Of a DNA stretch of 64,000 nucleotides, positions 8,325-17,400 are shown piece by piece; the first letter of the stretch is position 1; the number at the start of each line of letters is the position of its first letter. This DNA comes from Microbacterium hydrocarbonoxydans. Lineage in GTDB: Bacteria; Actinomycetota; Actinomycetes; Actinomycetales; Microbacteriaceae. The translations under genes were made by a program, and so were the position numbers. Under the pieces are notes generated by a model, which was not told where the DNA came from, made no database searches, and saw only the letters and a list, made by a program, of their open reading frames with translations. The stretch lies in the NCBI RefSeq assembly GCF_000956475.1, contig NZ_JYJB01000008.1, positions 372,001 to 436,000 of the forward strand. Direction: 5' to 3'.

Positions 8325-8717
8325 GCCCGACCCCCGCTCCCCCCTCCTGGATGCATCGCCAACAGTATTCAGGTCCTCCGGCACCTGAATCACCCCCTCA
8401 TATGCGAGGCACGGTACCGGAGTTCGGCAGGACCTTCGACCCTATTGACACGGACCCCGCGAGAGGACAGTGGAAACGTCATGGCCGCGCTCAGCAGCAC
8501 TTTGCTCGCCGCATGGTCGGAGTCGACGGCCCCGATGCCGACCTCTCGGTGCGCAGGCGCATCGCTGCTGCTCGGCCACGCGAACCCGTGGGACTTTGGT
8601 CCCTATCGCGCCGCGCATTCGGCCCATATATTGGCATTCTGGTGGCACCGCTCCGGCTGAAGCATCCGCATCGACGTCCCACTCCCACTCCCCCGCACCC
8701 CTGCGAAAGGCTCCCCC
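8325..8717. other. Intergenic region between response-regulator gene and TasA-type gene
   Basis: 393 bp without a convincing gene. It holds an 8-bp perfect inverted repeat (8367-8390) next to the response regulator and a consensus-like TTGACA at 8445-8450 without a good -10 at 17-18 bases. An AT-rich patch (CCATATATTGG) lies near 8625, and the Shine-Dalgarno GAAAGG of the next gene at 8704-8709. Confidence 0.5.
8367..8390. promoter_or_regulatory. Perfect inverted repeat upstream of response regulator
   Basis: ATTCAGGT (8367-8374), eight-base spacer, ACCTGAAT (8383-8390). The arms are perfect complements. LuxR-type regulators bind dyads of about this size, so autoregulation by the adjacent DevR-like protein is plausible, but no homologous site was compared. 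Confidence 0.4.
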
Positions 8718-9332
8718 ATGTCCGCTGCACCCCGTCGAAACCGCACGATCGCAGCTCTCGTCATCCCCGTCTCCGTGCTGCTCGCAGGCGGCCTGGTGTG
8801 GCAGAGCTCCTACGCCGCCTTCTCGGCCCGCACCGAGAACTCCGGCAATTCCTGGAGCACGGGCCGGGTGGCCCTCACCGACGACGACCGCGGCGCCGCC
8901 GCCCTCACCGTGGAGAACATGGTTCCCGGCGACACGGGCCAGAAGTGCATCGTCGTCACGTCGAACTCCACCGTGGCGGGAGAGGTCCGCACCTACGTCG
9001 AGGACGCTCTCAAGGACCGCGGCCTCGAGAACCACATCGTGATCTCCATGGAGAAGGGCAGCGGCGGATCGTTCAACGACTGCGCCGGCTTCACGCCCGA
9101 GACCGGATCGACCCCGCTCACCGGCACGCTCGCGCAGCTCTCGGCCGCCGACACCGACTGGGCCACCGGATCGAACAGCTGGGTCACCACCGGCACCCCG
9201 GGAGAGTCGAAGACCTTCCGCGCGAAGTGGACGTTCGACACCACCGGCATGACGCAGGCCGAGATCGACGCCCTGCAGGGTGCCCGCGTCGGTCTCGACG
9301 TCGTCTGGGAGCTGCAGAGCACCGACAACTGA
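8718..9332 (+). CDS. Secreted TasA/camelysin-type protein, SipW-dependent signal
   Basis: 204 residues. The N-terminal signal is IAALVIPVSVLLAGGLVWQS followed at once by SYAAFSARTENSGNSWSTG. This hydrophobic stretch plus AYxAFS/T is the pattern of substrates of SipW-type signal peptidases (TasA, CalY). The mature part has VTLxN-like beta-strand segments (AALTVENMVPGDTGQKCIVV) typical of this family. ATG with GAAAGG nine bases upstream. The following gene, 28 bp downstream on the same strand, is a SipW-type peptidase with its own AYAAFS motif, so the pair probably forms an export unit. Whether the mature protein forms fibres is unknown. Confidence 0.75.
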   Translation: MSAAPRRNRTIAALVIPVSVLLAGGLVWQSSYAAFSARTENSGNSWSTGRVALTDDDRGAAALTVENMVPGDTGQKCIVVTSNSTVAGEVRTYVEDALKDRGLENHIVISMEKGSGGSFNDCAGFTPETGSTPLTGTLAQLSAADTDWATGSNSWVTTGTPGESKTFRAKWTFDTTGMTQAEIDALQGARVGLDVVWELQSTDN

Positions 9333-9360
9333 TCCGCTGAGGAGCGCCGCAAGGCCGAGT

Positions 9361-10668
9361 ATGACCGCCCCCATCCCCCTGAGGCGCACCCGCCGTACCG
9401 CTGAGGAGAGCTCTGCCTCCTCCCGGGCGTCGGGTGCCTTCGGGAGGGACGGCTGGGTGAGGTTCGTGCTGCTGCTCCTTTCGCGCGCGTACCTCACCGT
9501 GATGGCCACGCTCGCGATCATCGCGCTCCTGCCCGTCCTGTGCGGATGGCGTCCGATGGTGATCCTCAGCGGCTCCATGGAGCCGACCATCTCGGTCGGA
9601 GATGTGGTTCTCCTCTCCGATCTGCCACCCGGGGAGACGTACGGCGAGGGGCTCGTCGTCGCCTTCGACGCGGTGGATGCCGACGGCGCCCCGATCATCA
9701 AGATGCACCGGATCGCGGAGACCGTCGACGGGGGATTCGTCACGCAGGGCGACGCGAACAGCGACCCCGACTCCGGCATCCGCACCGAAGACGACCTGCA
9801 CGGCGCGGGTCGCCTGCTGGTGCCGTTCATCGGGTTGCCCGCGTACTGGATCGGCCGCGATCCGCTCGCTCTGGTCGCGTGGATCCTGGGGACTCTCGTG
9901 ACCATGGTGCTGGCCTTCCCGACGCCGTCGCGTCCGCGCCGCGCAGAGCACGTCGCGGTGGCCGCCCTCACGGTCGCCGCGATCACCGCCGGGCTCGCCT
10001 CGCCGTCGGCGCAGGCGTACGCGGCCTTCAGCGTGCGCACCACGACCTCTGCGACGTGGTCGGCTGCAGCCCTCCCCGCCATCGCCATCGGCCGCGCCGA
10101 TCCGTTCTCCCTCCTGGCCGCCACGTCGGTCACCGACGGCGTGCTGAGCTTCACCGACGTCGACGGCAGCGTGGGCACCACGCCGGGTACGACGATCTCG
10201 AACTTCAGCATCCTCGACCGCTACGCGTCACTCGAGCGGAACACGAGCGCCGCGCGCAACGCGATGGCTGACGCCCGCACGCTCGCGACCGCCCTCGAAG
10301 CGCGAAAGGCGACGCCGCGGACCGGAACCCTCACGGGACGCGTCACACCGGGAACCTACTCGTGGACCACCCTCAGCGCCTCGGGCAACATCGCCGTCGA
10401 CGCCGGGGGCGACCCGAGCGCACGATTCGTGTTCATCGCGAACAGCCTGACGGTGGCCAACGGCACGCACGTCGAACTCGCGGGCGGCGCGACCTCGGCC
10501 AACATCTTCTGGCGCATCCGCGGCAACGCCACACTCAACACGAGCACGCTGCGCGGCACACTGCTGGCCGACGGAGCGATCTCCGCCTCGACGACCACCG
10601 TCGTCGGCCGGCTGGTGTCGTTCAACAGCTCGATCACGGCCGGCCGGTACCTCATCTCCCGGCCGTAG
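9361..10668 (+). CDS. SipW-type signal peptidase I fused to an ice-binding-like (DUF3494) domain
   Basis: 435 residues. Residues 34-60 form a membrane helix, followed by the nucleophile segment ILSGSMEPTISVGD (Ser72) and KMHRI (His116). The His in place of the bacterial Lys marks the ER/SipW class with a Ser-His dyad. Residues 126-140 give FVTQGDANSDPD, and 171-187 a second helix. A third hydrophobic stretch (198-218) then ends in QAYAAFSVRTTTSATWS, which resembles the signal of the preceding SipW substrate. Residues 240-435 match the DUF3494 ice-binding-like fold (TPGTYSWTTLSASGNIAVDA; ARFVFIANSLTVANGTHVEL; NIFWRIRGNATLNTSTLRGT). The peptidase therefore seems to carry its own substrate. Start at ATG 9361; earlier in-frame codons overlap the previous gene. 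Confidence 0.8.
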   Translation: MTAPIPLRRTRRTAEESSASSRASGAFGRDGWVRFVLLLLSRAYLTVMATLAIIALLPVLCGWRPMVILSGSMEPTISVGDVVLLSDLPPGETYGEGLVVAFDAVDADGAPIIKMHRIAETVDGGFVTQGDANSDPDSGIRTEDDLHGAGRLLVPFIGLPAYWIGRDPLALVAWILGTLVTMVLAFPTPSRPRRAEHVAVAALTVAAITAGLASPSAQAYAAFSVRTTTSATWSAAALPAIAIGRADPFSLLAATSVTDGVLSFTDVDGSVGTTPGTTISNFSILDRYASLERNTSAARNAMADARTLATALEARKATPRTGTLTGRVTPGTYSWTTLSASGNIAVDAGGDPSARFVFIANSLTVANGTHVELAGGATSANIFWRIRGNATLNTSTLRGTLLADGAISASTTTVVGRLVSFNSSITAGRYLISRP

Positions 10669-10680
10669 CGGGCGGGTGAA

Positions 10681-12054
10681 TCAGTTGAAGTCCCCGCCCG
10701 GAGCCATGTCGGCGAAGCGCGAGTAGTGACCCTGGAACGCCACGGTGATGGTCGCGGTCGGGCCGTTACGGTGCTTGGCGACGATCAGGTCGGCTTCACC
10801 GGGACGCACGTCCTTGTCGTACACGGAGTCGCGATGCAGCAGGATCACCATGTCGGCATCCTGCTCGATCGATCCTGACTCACGAAGGTCGCTGATCGCG
10901 GGCTTCTTGTCCTGCCGCTGCTCCGGACCACGGTTCAGCTGCGACAGCGCGATCACGGGCACCTGCAGCTCCTTGGCGATGAGCTTGAGGCTACGGGAGA
11001 ACTCCGAGACCTCCTGCTGACGCGACTCGACGCGCTTGCCCGAGGTCATCAGCTGCAGGTAGTCGATGATGACCATGCGCAGCCCCTCGCGCTGCTTGAG
11101 GCGACGGCACTTGGCGCGGATCTCGACGAGAGTCATGTTCGGGCTGTCGTCGATGTAGAGCGGCGCGTCGTTGATGCGCCCGCGGGTCGCGGCGACCGTC
11201 GTCCAGTCGCGCGGGTCGAGGTTGCCCTTACGCATGTTCTGCAGCGGAATCGCGCCCTCGGCGCTGAGCAGACGCATCGCGATCTCGCTCTTGCCCATCT
11301 CGAGCGAGAAGAAGACCGAAGGGAGGTTGTGGCCGATGGATGCCGAGCGCGCGAAGTCGAGGGCGAGCGTCGACTTTCCCATGGCGGGTCGCGCGGCGAC
11401 GACGATCATCTGGCCGCCGTGCAGGCCGTTGGTCAGTTCGTCGAGTTCACGGAAGCCGGTCGGTACACCGGTCATCGATCCGTCGCGGCCGTTGGCGGCC
11501 TCGATCTCCTCGATCGCGGCATCCACCGCCGTCTGCAGCGGCACGTAGTCCTCTGCCGTCTCGGATCCGGTGATCGAATAGATCTCCGCCTGCGCGTTGT
11601 TGACGATGTCGGTGGCATCGCCCTGGCCGTCGTAGCCGAGCTGCACGATGCGGGTCCCCGCGTCGACGAGACGCCGGAGGATCGCACGCTCCGACACGAT
11701 GCCGGCGTAGTAGCCGGCGTTCGCGGCCGTCGGCACGATCGAGGTGAGAGTGTGCAGGTAGTCGGCGCCGCCGGCGCGGCTGAGCTCACCGGTCTTGATG
11801 AGCTCGTCGGTCACCGCGACCACGTCTGTCGGCTCGCCGTGCGAGTAGAGCGACAGGATCGCCTCGAAGATCAGCTCGTGCTTCGGGATGTAGAAGTCGG
11901 CGCCCTTGAGGGTCTCGATGACGTCGGCGACGGCGTCCTTCGACAGCAGCATGCCTCCGAGCGCGCTCTGCTCGGCGAGCAGATCGTGCGGCGGCGTGCG
12001 CTCCGGTTGACGTTGCCCTCCGAGGCGTTCCTCCGAGATGTCGGCGATCGACAC
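10681..12054 (-). CDS. dnaB: Replicative DNA helicase DnaB
   Basis: 457 residues. Hexameric helicase of the replication fork. N-terminal DnaB domain PPHDLLAEQSALGGMLLSKD; RecA-like core with Walker A ARPAMGKST, Walker B MVIIDYLQLM, and the C-terminal arginine-finger region ISDLRESGSIEQDADMV. No intein is present: spacing between motifs is normal. GTG start at 12052-12054 is chosen because AGGGAAG precedes it and the protein then opens with VSIADISEERLGG; an earlier in-frame start at 12135 adds 27 residues without a recognisable domain. Usually follows rplI directly in this phylum; here it is separated by a surface-protein island. Confidence 0.95.
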   Translation of the reverse strand: MSIADISEERLGGQRQPERTPPHDLLAEQSALGGMLLSKDAVADVIETLKGADFYIPKHELIFEAILSLYSHGEPTDVVAVTDELIKTGELSRAGGADYLHTLTSIVPTAANAGYYAGIVSERAILRRLVDAGTRIVQLGYDGQGDATDIVNNAQAEIYSITGSETAEDYVPLQTAVDAAIEEIEAANGRDGSMTGVPTGFRELDELTNGLHGGQMIVVAARPAMGKSTLALDFARSASIGHNLPSVFFSLEMGKSEIAMRLLSAEGAIPLQNMRKGNLDPRDWTTVAATRGRINDAPLYIDDSPNMTLVEIRAKCRRLKQREGLRMVIIDYLQLMTSGKRVESRQQEVSEFSRSLKLIAKELQVPVIALSQLNRGPEQRQDKKPAISDLRESGSIEQDADMVILLHRDSVYDKDVRPGEADLIVAKHRNGPTATITVAFQGHYSRFADMAPGGDFN

Positions 12055-12185
12055 AGGCTTCCCTTCGATGCGACTGGTGACGTGCTCCACGACCTCATCC
12101 GGCCAGGTGCACAGCAAAACACCATCCCCCGACATTCGGTCGCTCGACCACGGTATTCACGCGCGAGAGCGGGTGCAACAGAGCC

Positions 12186-12194
12186 TGTGGATAA
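12186..12194 (+). promoter_or_regulatory. DnaA box (perfect TGTGGATAA)
   Basis: Exact complement of the consensus TTATCCACA, in the dnaB upstream region. A second copy lies 57 bp away at 12243-12251. Between and beyond them are TGTGCACAA at 12230-12238 and 12320-12328, which are two-mismatch variants. Confidence 0.6.
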
Positions 12195-12242
12195 CCATGT
12201 GGAAAGGATGCGGAGAAACTCGGAGTGTCTGTGCACAACGCA

Positions 12243-12251
12243 TGTGGATAA
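12243..12251 (+). promoter_or_regulatory. DnaA box (perfect TGTGGATAA)
   Basis: Second exact DnaA box, same orientation as the one at 12186. Two exact 9-mers within 66 bp of a 70 percent GC genome are unlikely by chance. DnaA control of dnaB transcription is the simplest reading. Confidence 0.6.
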
Positions 12252-12463
12252 CCCGGTGGACTACCGGAATTTCGGACCATTTTATCGTAGTTGAACTGGT
12301 ATTTTTTGTTTCCCCACCCTGTGCACAACATTCGATCTCAAGCGGGCGTTGAAGGTTGGACCCATCGATGTCCGCATGTGCAGAACCTGGGGAAAGTCAA
12401 GCCGGTGCCGCAGTCGGGCGCGTCACCGGCGGCCGTATGCTGAAACACTCGTATATCCCGACC

Positions 12464-12493
12464 TGGACACGCGCCCGAGGCGAGGGGTAGTCT
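12464..12493 (+). promoter_or_regulatory. Candidate promoter of the Val/Pro-rich secreted protein gene
   Basis: TGGACA (12464-12469), 18-base spacer, TAGTCT (12488-12493), about 58 bases upstream of the GTG start at 12552, which has GGGGGAGG just before it. Confidence 0.35.
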
Positions 12494-12551
12494 CGGCGCA
12501 GCGACGCAATCGCGTCGATATTACGTTTGCCTTCAGAGGGGGAGGTGGAAC

Positions 12552-13550
12552 GTGGACGCTCGGGCCACCCGGGCCGGCTCCGCCGGCCTTCTCTGGGGCG
12601 GCATTGCTGTGCTCGCCTGGGCCGCGTTCACGCTTTTCACCGGCGGAGGCGCCGCCCACGCGGACGACGACGGCCCGCTCGACGGCGTCACGGGTCTCGT
12701 CAGCAACGCGGTCTCAACCGTCACCGCCCCAGTGACCCCTGTGGTCACCCAGGTCGTGAGCCCCGTGGTCACTGCGGTCGCGGCCCCGGTGCAGCAGGCG
12801 GTGCCCGCCGTCGTCACCACGGTCACGCAGACGGTCGCCCAGGTGCCGGTCGTCGGACCGGTGACCGCTCCGGTCGTCCACACCGTGACGGACACCGCGC
12901 AGGCGGTCGTGCAGCCCGTCGTCGCCATCGTCGAAAGCCGTCCCGTCTCGCAGATCACCGACCCTGTGATCGACATCGTCACCGGTCTTCCCATCGTGGG
13001 CGACCTGGTCGATGACCTCGGCGTGCCCCAGGTGATCGACGACCTGGTCGGCATCGTCGACGACACCACCGGCGTGGTCGGCGGCATCGTCGACTCGACC
13101 GTTCCTCCGGTGCTGGGTTCTCTCGAGCCGCAGGTTCCCGGGCTTCCCAGTCTTCCCGGAGCACTTCCGGCCGTCGACACGGACGGCGGGGCGTCGATCC
13201 CCATCGCCGCAGCGGCGGCATCCGCTCTCTCCGATGGCGTGGCGTCCGTCACGGCAGCGACGCCGCGCTCAGACCGGGAGCCCGGATCGGGCGCAGATGA
13301 GGCCCTGAGCGGCTCTCCCGGCCCTGGCGCCGGCGCTCCCGCACCTGCCGACTCTCCGGCGACCGCTCCCTCTGGGGCACCGATCTCCCCGTCTTCCTCT
13401 GCCGGATCCGGCGGAGGAGCATCAGCCGCCGCCGCTCGCGTCAGCGACGGAGGCCTCTTCCTGCTGCCCGCTGTGACGCGGGACTCCGGCGCATCTGCCG
13501 ACGCTCTTCCGGCGTCGGCTGTCGCCGACACCGACGTATCTCCTGACTGA
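12552..13550 (+). CDS. Val/Thr/Pro-rich secreted protein
   Basis: 332 residues, GTG start with a strong GGGGGAGG Shine-Dalgarno. A signal peptide covers about residues 1-37 (hydrophobic GLLWGGIAVLAWAAFTLFTG, then GGGAAHADDDG). Residues 45-140 are built of short V/T/P repeats (TAPVTPVVTQVVSPVVTAVA and similar); residues 150-200 resemble the LPG/PSLPG units of the giant surface protein; the C-terminal third is Ala/Ser/Pro-rich and ends ADTDVSPD. Same plan and same ending as the protein at 22251-23261 (DTDSTPD), so the two are paralogues flanking the giant gene. No transmembrane anchor or sorting motif. Function unknown; probably a cell-surface or matrix component. Confidence 0.8.
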   Translation: MDARATRAGSAGLLWGGIAVLAWAAFTLFTGGGAAHADDDGPLDGVTGLVSNAVSTVTAPVTPVVTQVVSPVVTAVAAPVQQAVPAVVTTVTQTVAQVPVVGPVTAPVVHTVTDTAQAVVQPVVAIVESRPVSQITDPVIDIVTGLPIVGDLVDDLGVPQVIDDLVGIVDDTTGVVGGIVDSTVPPVLGSLEPQVPGLPSLPGALPAVDTDGGASIPIAAAAASALSDGVASVTAATPRSDREPGSGADEALSGSPGPGAGAPAPADSPATAPSGAPISPSSSAGSGGGASAAAARVSDGGLFLLPAVTRDSGASADALPASAVADTDVSPD

Positions 13551-13574
13551 TCCGGCTGTCGTGTCGTCCCTGTT

Positions 13575-13592
13575 GAGGACGACGGATGCTGT
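13575..13592 (+). repeat. 18-bp direct repeat, copy 1
   Basis: GAGGACGACGGATGCTGT, repeated exactly at 14329-14346. The two copies bracket the small ORF at 13660-14163, one just after the secreted-protein gene and one in the downstream terminator region. Confidence 0.6.
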
Positions 13593-13659
13593 GCTGCGCG
13601 CGCACCTCTGATCCCGCGCGCACCCGTCCTACGACACCGGCTCAGTCAGGAGCATCATC

Positions 13660-14163
13660 ATGCGCACTCTCGTGAGGCGCGACGTCCGGCGTACCCGTTC
13701 CATGACCTCGGGCGCCACGCGCAGCGCCGCCCAGGCACTCGTCGATCTTCTGGGCGCCCTCAGCGCGCCGATCGGCGACCTCCACGGGGTCCCCGGAACC
13801 AGCTCGACACGGCAGCACCTGGTGCGCCGCCCCCAGACCAGCACCCCGGCCCCAGATCCCCAGTACGGGGCTCCCCAGGCCTCGACGGCGGCCGGGGTGC
13901 CGCCTTTGACGACCGGCAGCACAGACGACGGGCTTGCGAGCTCGGCGCCGGTGCTGCCGGTCGTCGACATCCGGGTGGCGACCGCCACCGTGGATGGGAC
14001 TTCTCCCGCCTCGGGCGGGTGCGCAGCCGAATGCGTCGCCGGAAGTGCAGACGTGCTCGCCGCCACCGGAGGGCTCATGGCACGCGTCTCCACCGCGCCA
14101 ATCCCGCACCGGCTGCCGCACCCGCACGGCGGGAGACTTCGTCGACATCCCCTGCCGACGTAG
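13660..14163 (+). CDS. Hypothetical protein, Ala/Thr/Pro-rich
   Basis: 167 residues, not recognised. ATG preceded by AGGAG eight bases upstream (13647-13651), and third codon positions are strongly GC-rich over the first 130 codons, which supports a real gene. N-terminus is basic (MRTLVRRDVRRTRSMT); no signal peptide or membrane helix. Near the end is DVLAATGGLMARV, reminiscent of the LATTGG tail of the giant protein, but no hydrophobic helix follows, and the last 35 residues are Pro/His/Arg-rich as if read in a drifted frame. It could be a degraded surface-protein relative. A strong hairpin follows 124 bp downstream. Confidence 0.45.
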   Translation: MRTLVRRDVRRTRSMTSGATRSAAQALVDLLGALSAPIGDLHGVPGTSSTRQHLVRRPQTSTPAPDPQYGAPQASTAAGVPPLTTGSTDDGLASSAPVLPVVDIRVATATVDGTSPASGGCAAECVAGSADVLAATGGLMARVSTAPIPHRLPHPHGGRLRRHPLPT

Positions 14164-14287
14164 CCCGACCCCGGCGGTGCGGCTGTCCTCGGGGGAGGAG
14201 ACGCCGCACCACCGGAGCACTGCGTGAACGCGCGGACGATGCCCTGCCCCTCAGGTCTCGTCCATTTGATTCGCGAGTGCGGACGGC

Positions 14288-14319
14288 GAATGCCCCGTGG
14301 CCCTCACCACGGGGCATTC
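14288..14319 (+). terminator. Hairpin terminator
   Basis: 13-bp perfect stem: GAATGCCCCGTGG (14288-14300), six-base loop, CCACGGGGCATTC (14307-14319), followed by GTCTTG. Placed to end transcription from 13660-14163; low U content is usual in this phylum. Confidence 0.65.
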
Positions 14320-14328
14320 GTCTTGCTC

Positions 14329-14346
14329 GAGGACGACGGATGCTGT
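14329..14346 (+). repeat. 18-bp direct repeat, copy 2
   Basis: Exact copy of 13575-13592, lying between the two terminator hairpins. Confidence 0.6.
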
Positions 14347-14370
14347 TGCGCAGGTTGTCCCGGACACGAG

Positions 14371-14409
14371 AGAAGCCGCGGTCCGATCGTGGATCGGGCC
14401 GCGGCTTCT
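14371..14409 (-). terminator. Hairpin terminator of the giant surface-protein gene
   Basis: 18-bp stem with one G-U pair: AGAAGCCGCGGTCCGATC (14371-14388), GTG loop, then the complementary arm to 14409. It lies nine bases beyond the stop codon of the leftward giant gene. Confidence 0.7.
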
Positions 14410-14417
14410 CGTCACTC

Positions 14418-17400
14418 TCAGGCCAGGCGACGCCTCCTCGTCGCGAGGAGTCCGCCGATGGCGAGCAGGAGGACGACCAGCCCGAGTTCAGGCTGGCCAC
14501 CGCCGGTCGTGGCGAGCGACCCCGACTCCGTCTGCACTGCCGACCGAGTGGACCCGGAGCGTGCTGCCGTACCGCGCGTCGATCCGTTGCCGGATGCGGT
14601 TACGATCGGCGTTCCGGAGGTGCCGGGCGTACCCGGCGTACCCGGGGTACCAGGCGTTCCGGGGGTTCCCGGGGTACCCGGCGTGCCGGGCGTTCCCGGC
14701 GTACCCGGGGTTCCGGGGGTTCCGGGAGTGCCGGGCGTACCCGGGGCCGGCGTGACCTGGTCGATCACGTCATCCGCTACAGACAGGAGCCGATTCACCA
14801 GGGGCGAAATCAGGCCGGGGAGGCCGCCGACAGTGTCGACGACCCCTCCAACCACACCCGTCACATCCGACAGACCCGGAACGGACGGTGCACCCGGAAG
14901 ACCTGGAATGCTCGGCAGGCCCGGAAGGCCACCGACGAGACCACCAACCGTGTCGACGAGATCACCGGCGCCGGGAAGCGAGCCAGGGAGGCCGCCGACA
15001 GCGTCGACGACCTCTCCAACCACACCCGAGACATTCGACAGACCCGGAACAGAGGGTGCACCCGGAAGGCCCGGGAGGATGCCACCGACGGAGTCGACGA
15101 CACCACCCACGAGACCACCGAGATCAGGAACTCCCGGAAGACCCGGAAGCTCACCACCAGGAAGACCCGGCAGCGACGGAACACCAGGAAGGCCCGGGAG
15201 GATGCCGCCGACAGAGTCGACGACACCACCCACCAGACCGCCCAGGTCAGGAACTCCCGGGAGACCCGGAAGCTCCCCACCAGGAAGACCCGGAAGGATG
15301 CCGCCGACGAGGTCGGTGACACCACCCAGGTCAGGAACTCCCGGGAGACCCGGAAGCTCGCCACCAGGGAGACCCGGCAGCGACGGAACACCAGGAAGGC
15401 CCGGGATCAGACCACCAACGATGTCAGTGACATCACCCAGGTCAGGAACACCCGGAAGCTCGCCACCGGGGAGACCCGGCAGCGACGGAACACCCGGAAG
15501 AGCCGGGAGGATGCCGCCGACAGAGTCGACAACATCACCCACGAGACCACCCAGGTCAGGAACTCCCGGAAGGCCCGGAAGCTCGCCACCGGGAAGACCC
15601 GGCAGCGACGGAACACCCGGAAGACCCGGAATCAGACCACCGACGATGTCGGTGACGTCACCCAGGTCAGGAACTCCGGGAAGAGCAGGGATCAGACCAC
15701 CGACGATGTCGGTCACGTCACCCAGACCCGGAAGACCCGGAAGACCCGGAAGCTCGCCACCGGGAAGACCCGGAAGCGACGGAACACCCGGAAGACCCGG
15801 GAGGATGCCGCCGACAGAGTCGACAACATCACCCACGAGACCACCCAGGTCAGGAACTCCCGGAAGAGCAGGGATCAGACCACCGACGATGTCGGTGACG
15901 TCACCCAGACCCGGAAGGGACGGCAGACCCGGCTCACCACCAGGAAGCCCACCGATCAGATCGCTGAGCGTGTCGACAACCTCACTCGCGGGACCGCCCA
16001 CAAGAGGCAGCTGCCGCACCGCGTCACTGATAGGACCGAGGGCACCGCCCAGCTCGGGCAGACCCGGAAGACCGGGGATGCTCGGGTCAGGCAGACCAGG
16101 AACTCCCGGCAGGCCCGGTAGGCCGGGAAGCCCACCGATCAGACCGCCGACAGAATCGACGATCCCTCCTGCCACGCCGCCGAGATCCGGAAGACCCGGC
16201 AGCGACGGCAGACCCGGAGCACCCGGAAGACCCGGAAGACCCGGAAGACCCGGAAGACCCGGAAGACCCGGAACGAGGCCACCGACAGAGTCGACAACAT
16301 CGCCCACGAGACCGCCCAGATCAGGAACCCCCGGGAGACCCGGCAGCTCGCCACCAGGAAGGCCCGGCAGCGACGGAACACCAGGAAGGCCCGGGATCAG
16401 ACCACCAACAATGTCAGTGACGTCACCCAGACCCGGAAGGCCCGGAAGCTCACCACCAGGAAGACCCGGAAGCGACGGAACACCAGGAAGGCCCGGGATC
16501 AGACCACCAACGATGTCAGTGACGTCACCCAGACCCGGAAGAGCCGGGAGGATGCCGCCGACAGAGTCGACAACATCACCCACCAGACCACCCAGATCAG
16601 GAACCCCCGGAAGACCCGGAAGCTCGCCACCAGGAAGACCCGGAAGCGACGGAACACCCGGAAGGGACGGAACGAGGCCGCCGACAGAGTCGACAACATC
16701 GCTCACGAGACCACCGAGGTCAGGAACTCCCGGGAGACCCGGAAGCTCGCCACCGGGAAGACCCGGAAGCGACGGAACACCCGGCGGGCCCGGGATCAGA
16801 CCACCAACGATGTCAGTGACGTCACCCAGACCCGGAAGAGCCGGGAGGATGCCGCCGACAGAGTCGACAACATCGCTCACGAGACCACCGAGGTCAGGAA
16901 CTCCCGGGAGACCCGGCAGCTCGCCACCAGGAAGACCCGGAAGCGACGGAACACCCGGCGGGCCCGGGATCAGACCACCAACGATGTCAGTGACGTCACC
17001 CAGACCCGGAAGAGCCGGGAGGATGCCGCCGACAGAGTCGACAACATCGCTCACGAGACCACCGAGGTCAGGAACTCCCGGGAGACCCGGCAGCTCGCCA
17101 CCAGGAAGACCCGGAAGCGACGGAACACCCGGCAGGCCCGGGATCAGACCACCAACGATGTCAGTGACGTCACCCAGACCCGGAAGAGCCGGGAGGATGC
17201 CGCCGACAGAGTCGACAACATCACCCACCAGACCACCCAGATCAGGAACCCCCGGAAGACCCGGAAGCTCGCCACCGGGAAGACCCGGCAGCGACGGAAC
17301 ACCAGGCAGGCCCGGGAGGATGCCGCCGACAGAGTCGACAACATCCCCGACCAGACCGCCCAGGTCAGGAACTCCCGGAAGGCCCGGAAGCTCGCCACCG

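Larger units (their letters stand above)
12055..12551. other. 497-bp intergenic region with DnaA boxes
   Basis: Divergent region between dnaB and a secreted-protein gene. It contains two perfect TGTGGATAA sequences, two palindromic TGTGCACAA sequences, an AT-rich stretch (about 12280-12310) unusual for this genome, and a candidate rightward promoter near 12464. No ORF of interest was seen. Confidence 0.6.

Noticed and set aside
8351..9340. 329-residue Arg/His-rich rightward frame over the TasA-type gene
   Set aside because: Off-frame shadow; the true gene in this stretch is the signal-peptide protein at 8718-9332.
12055..12551. Chromosomal origin oriC
   Set aside because: Only two exact DnaA boxes and no dnaA, dnaN, recF or rpmH beside it; treated as a regulatory DnaA-box region.
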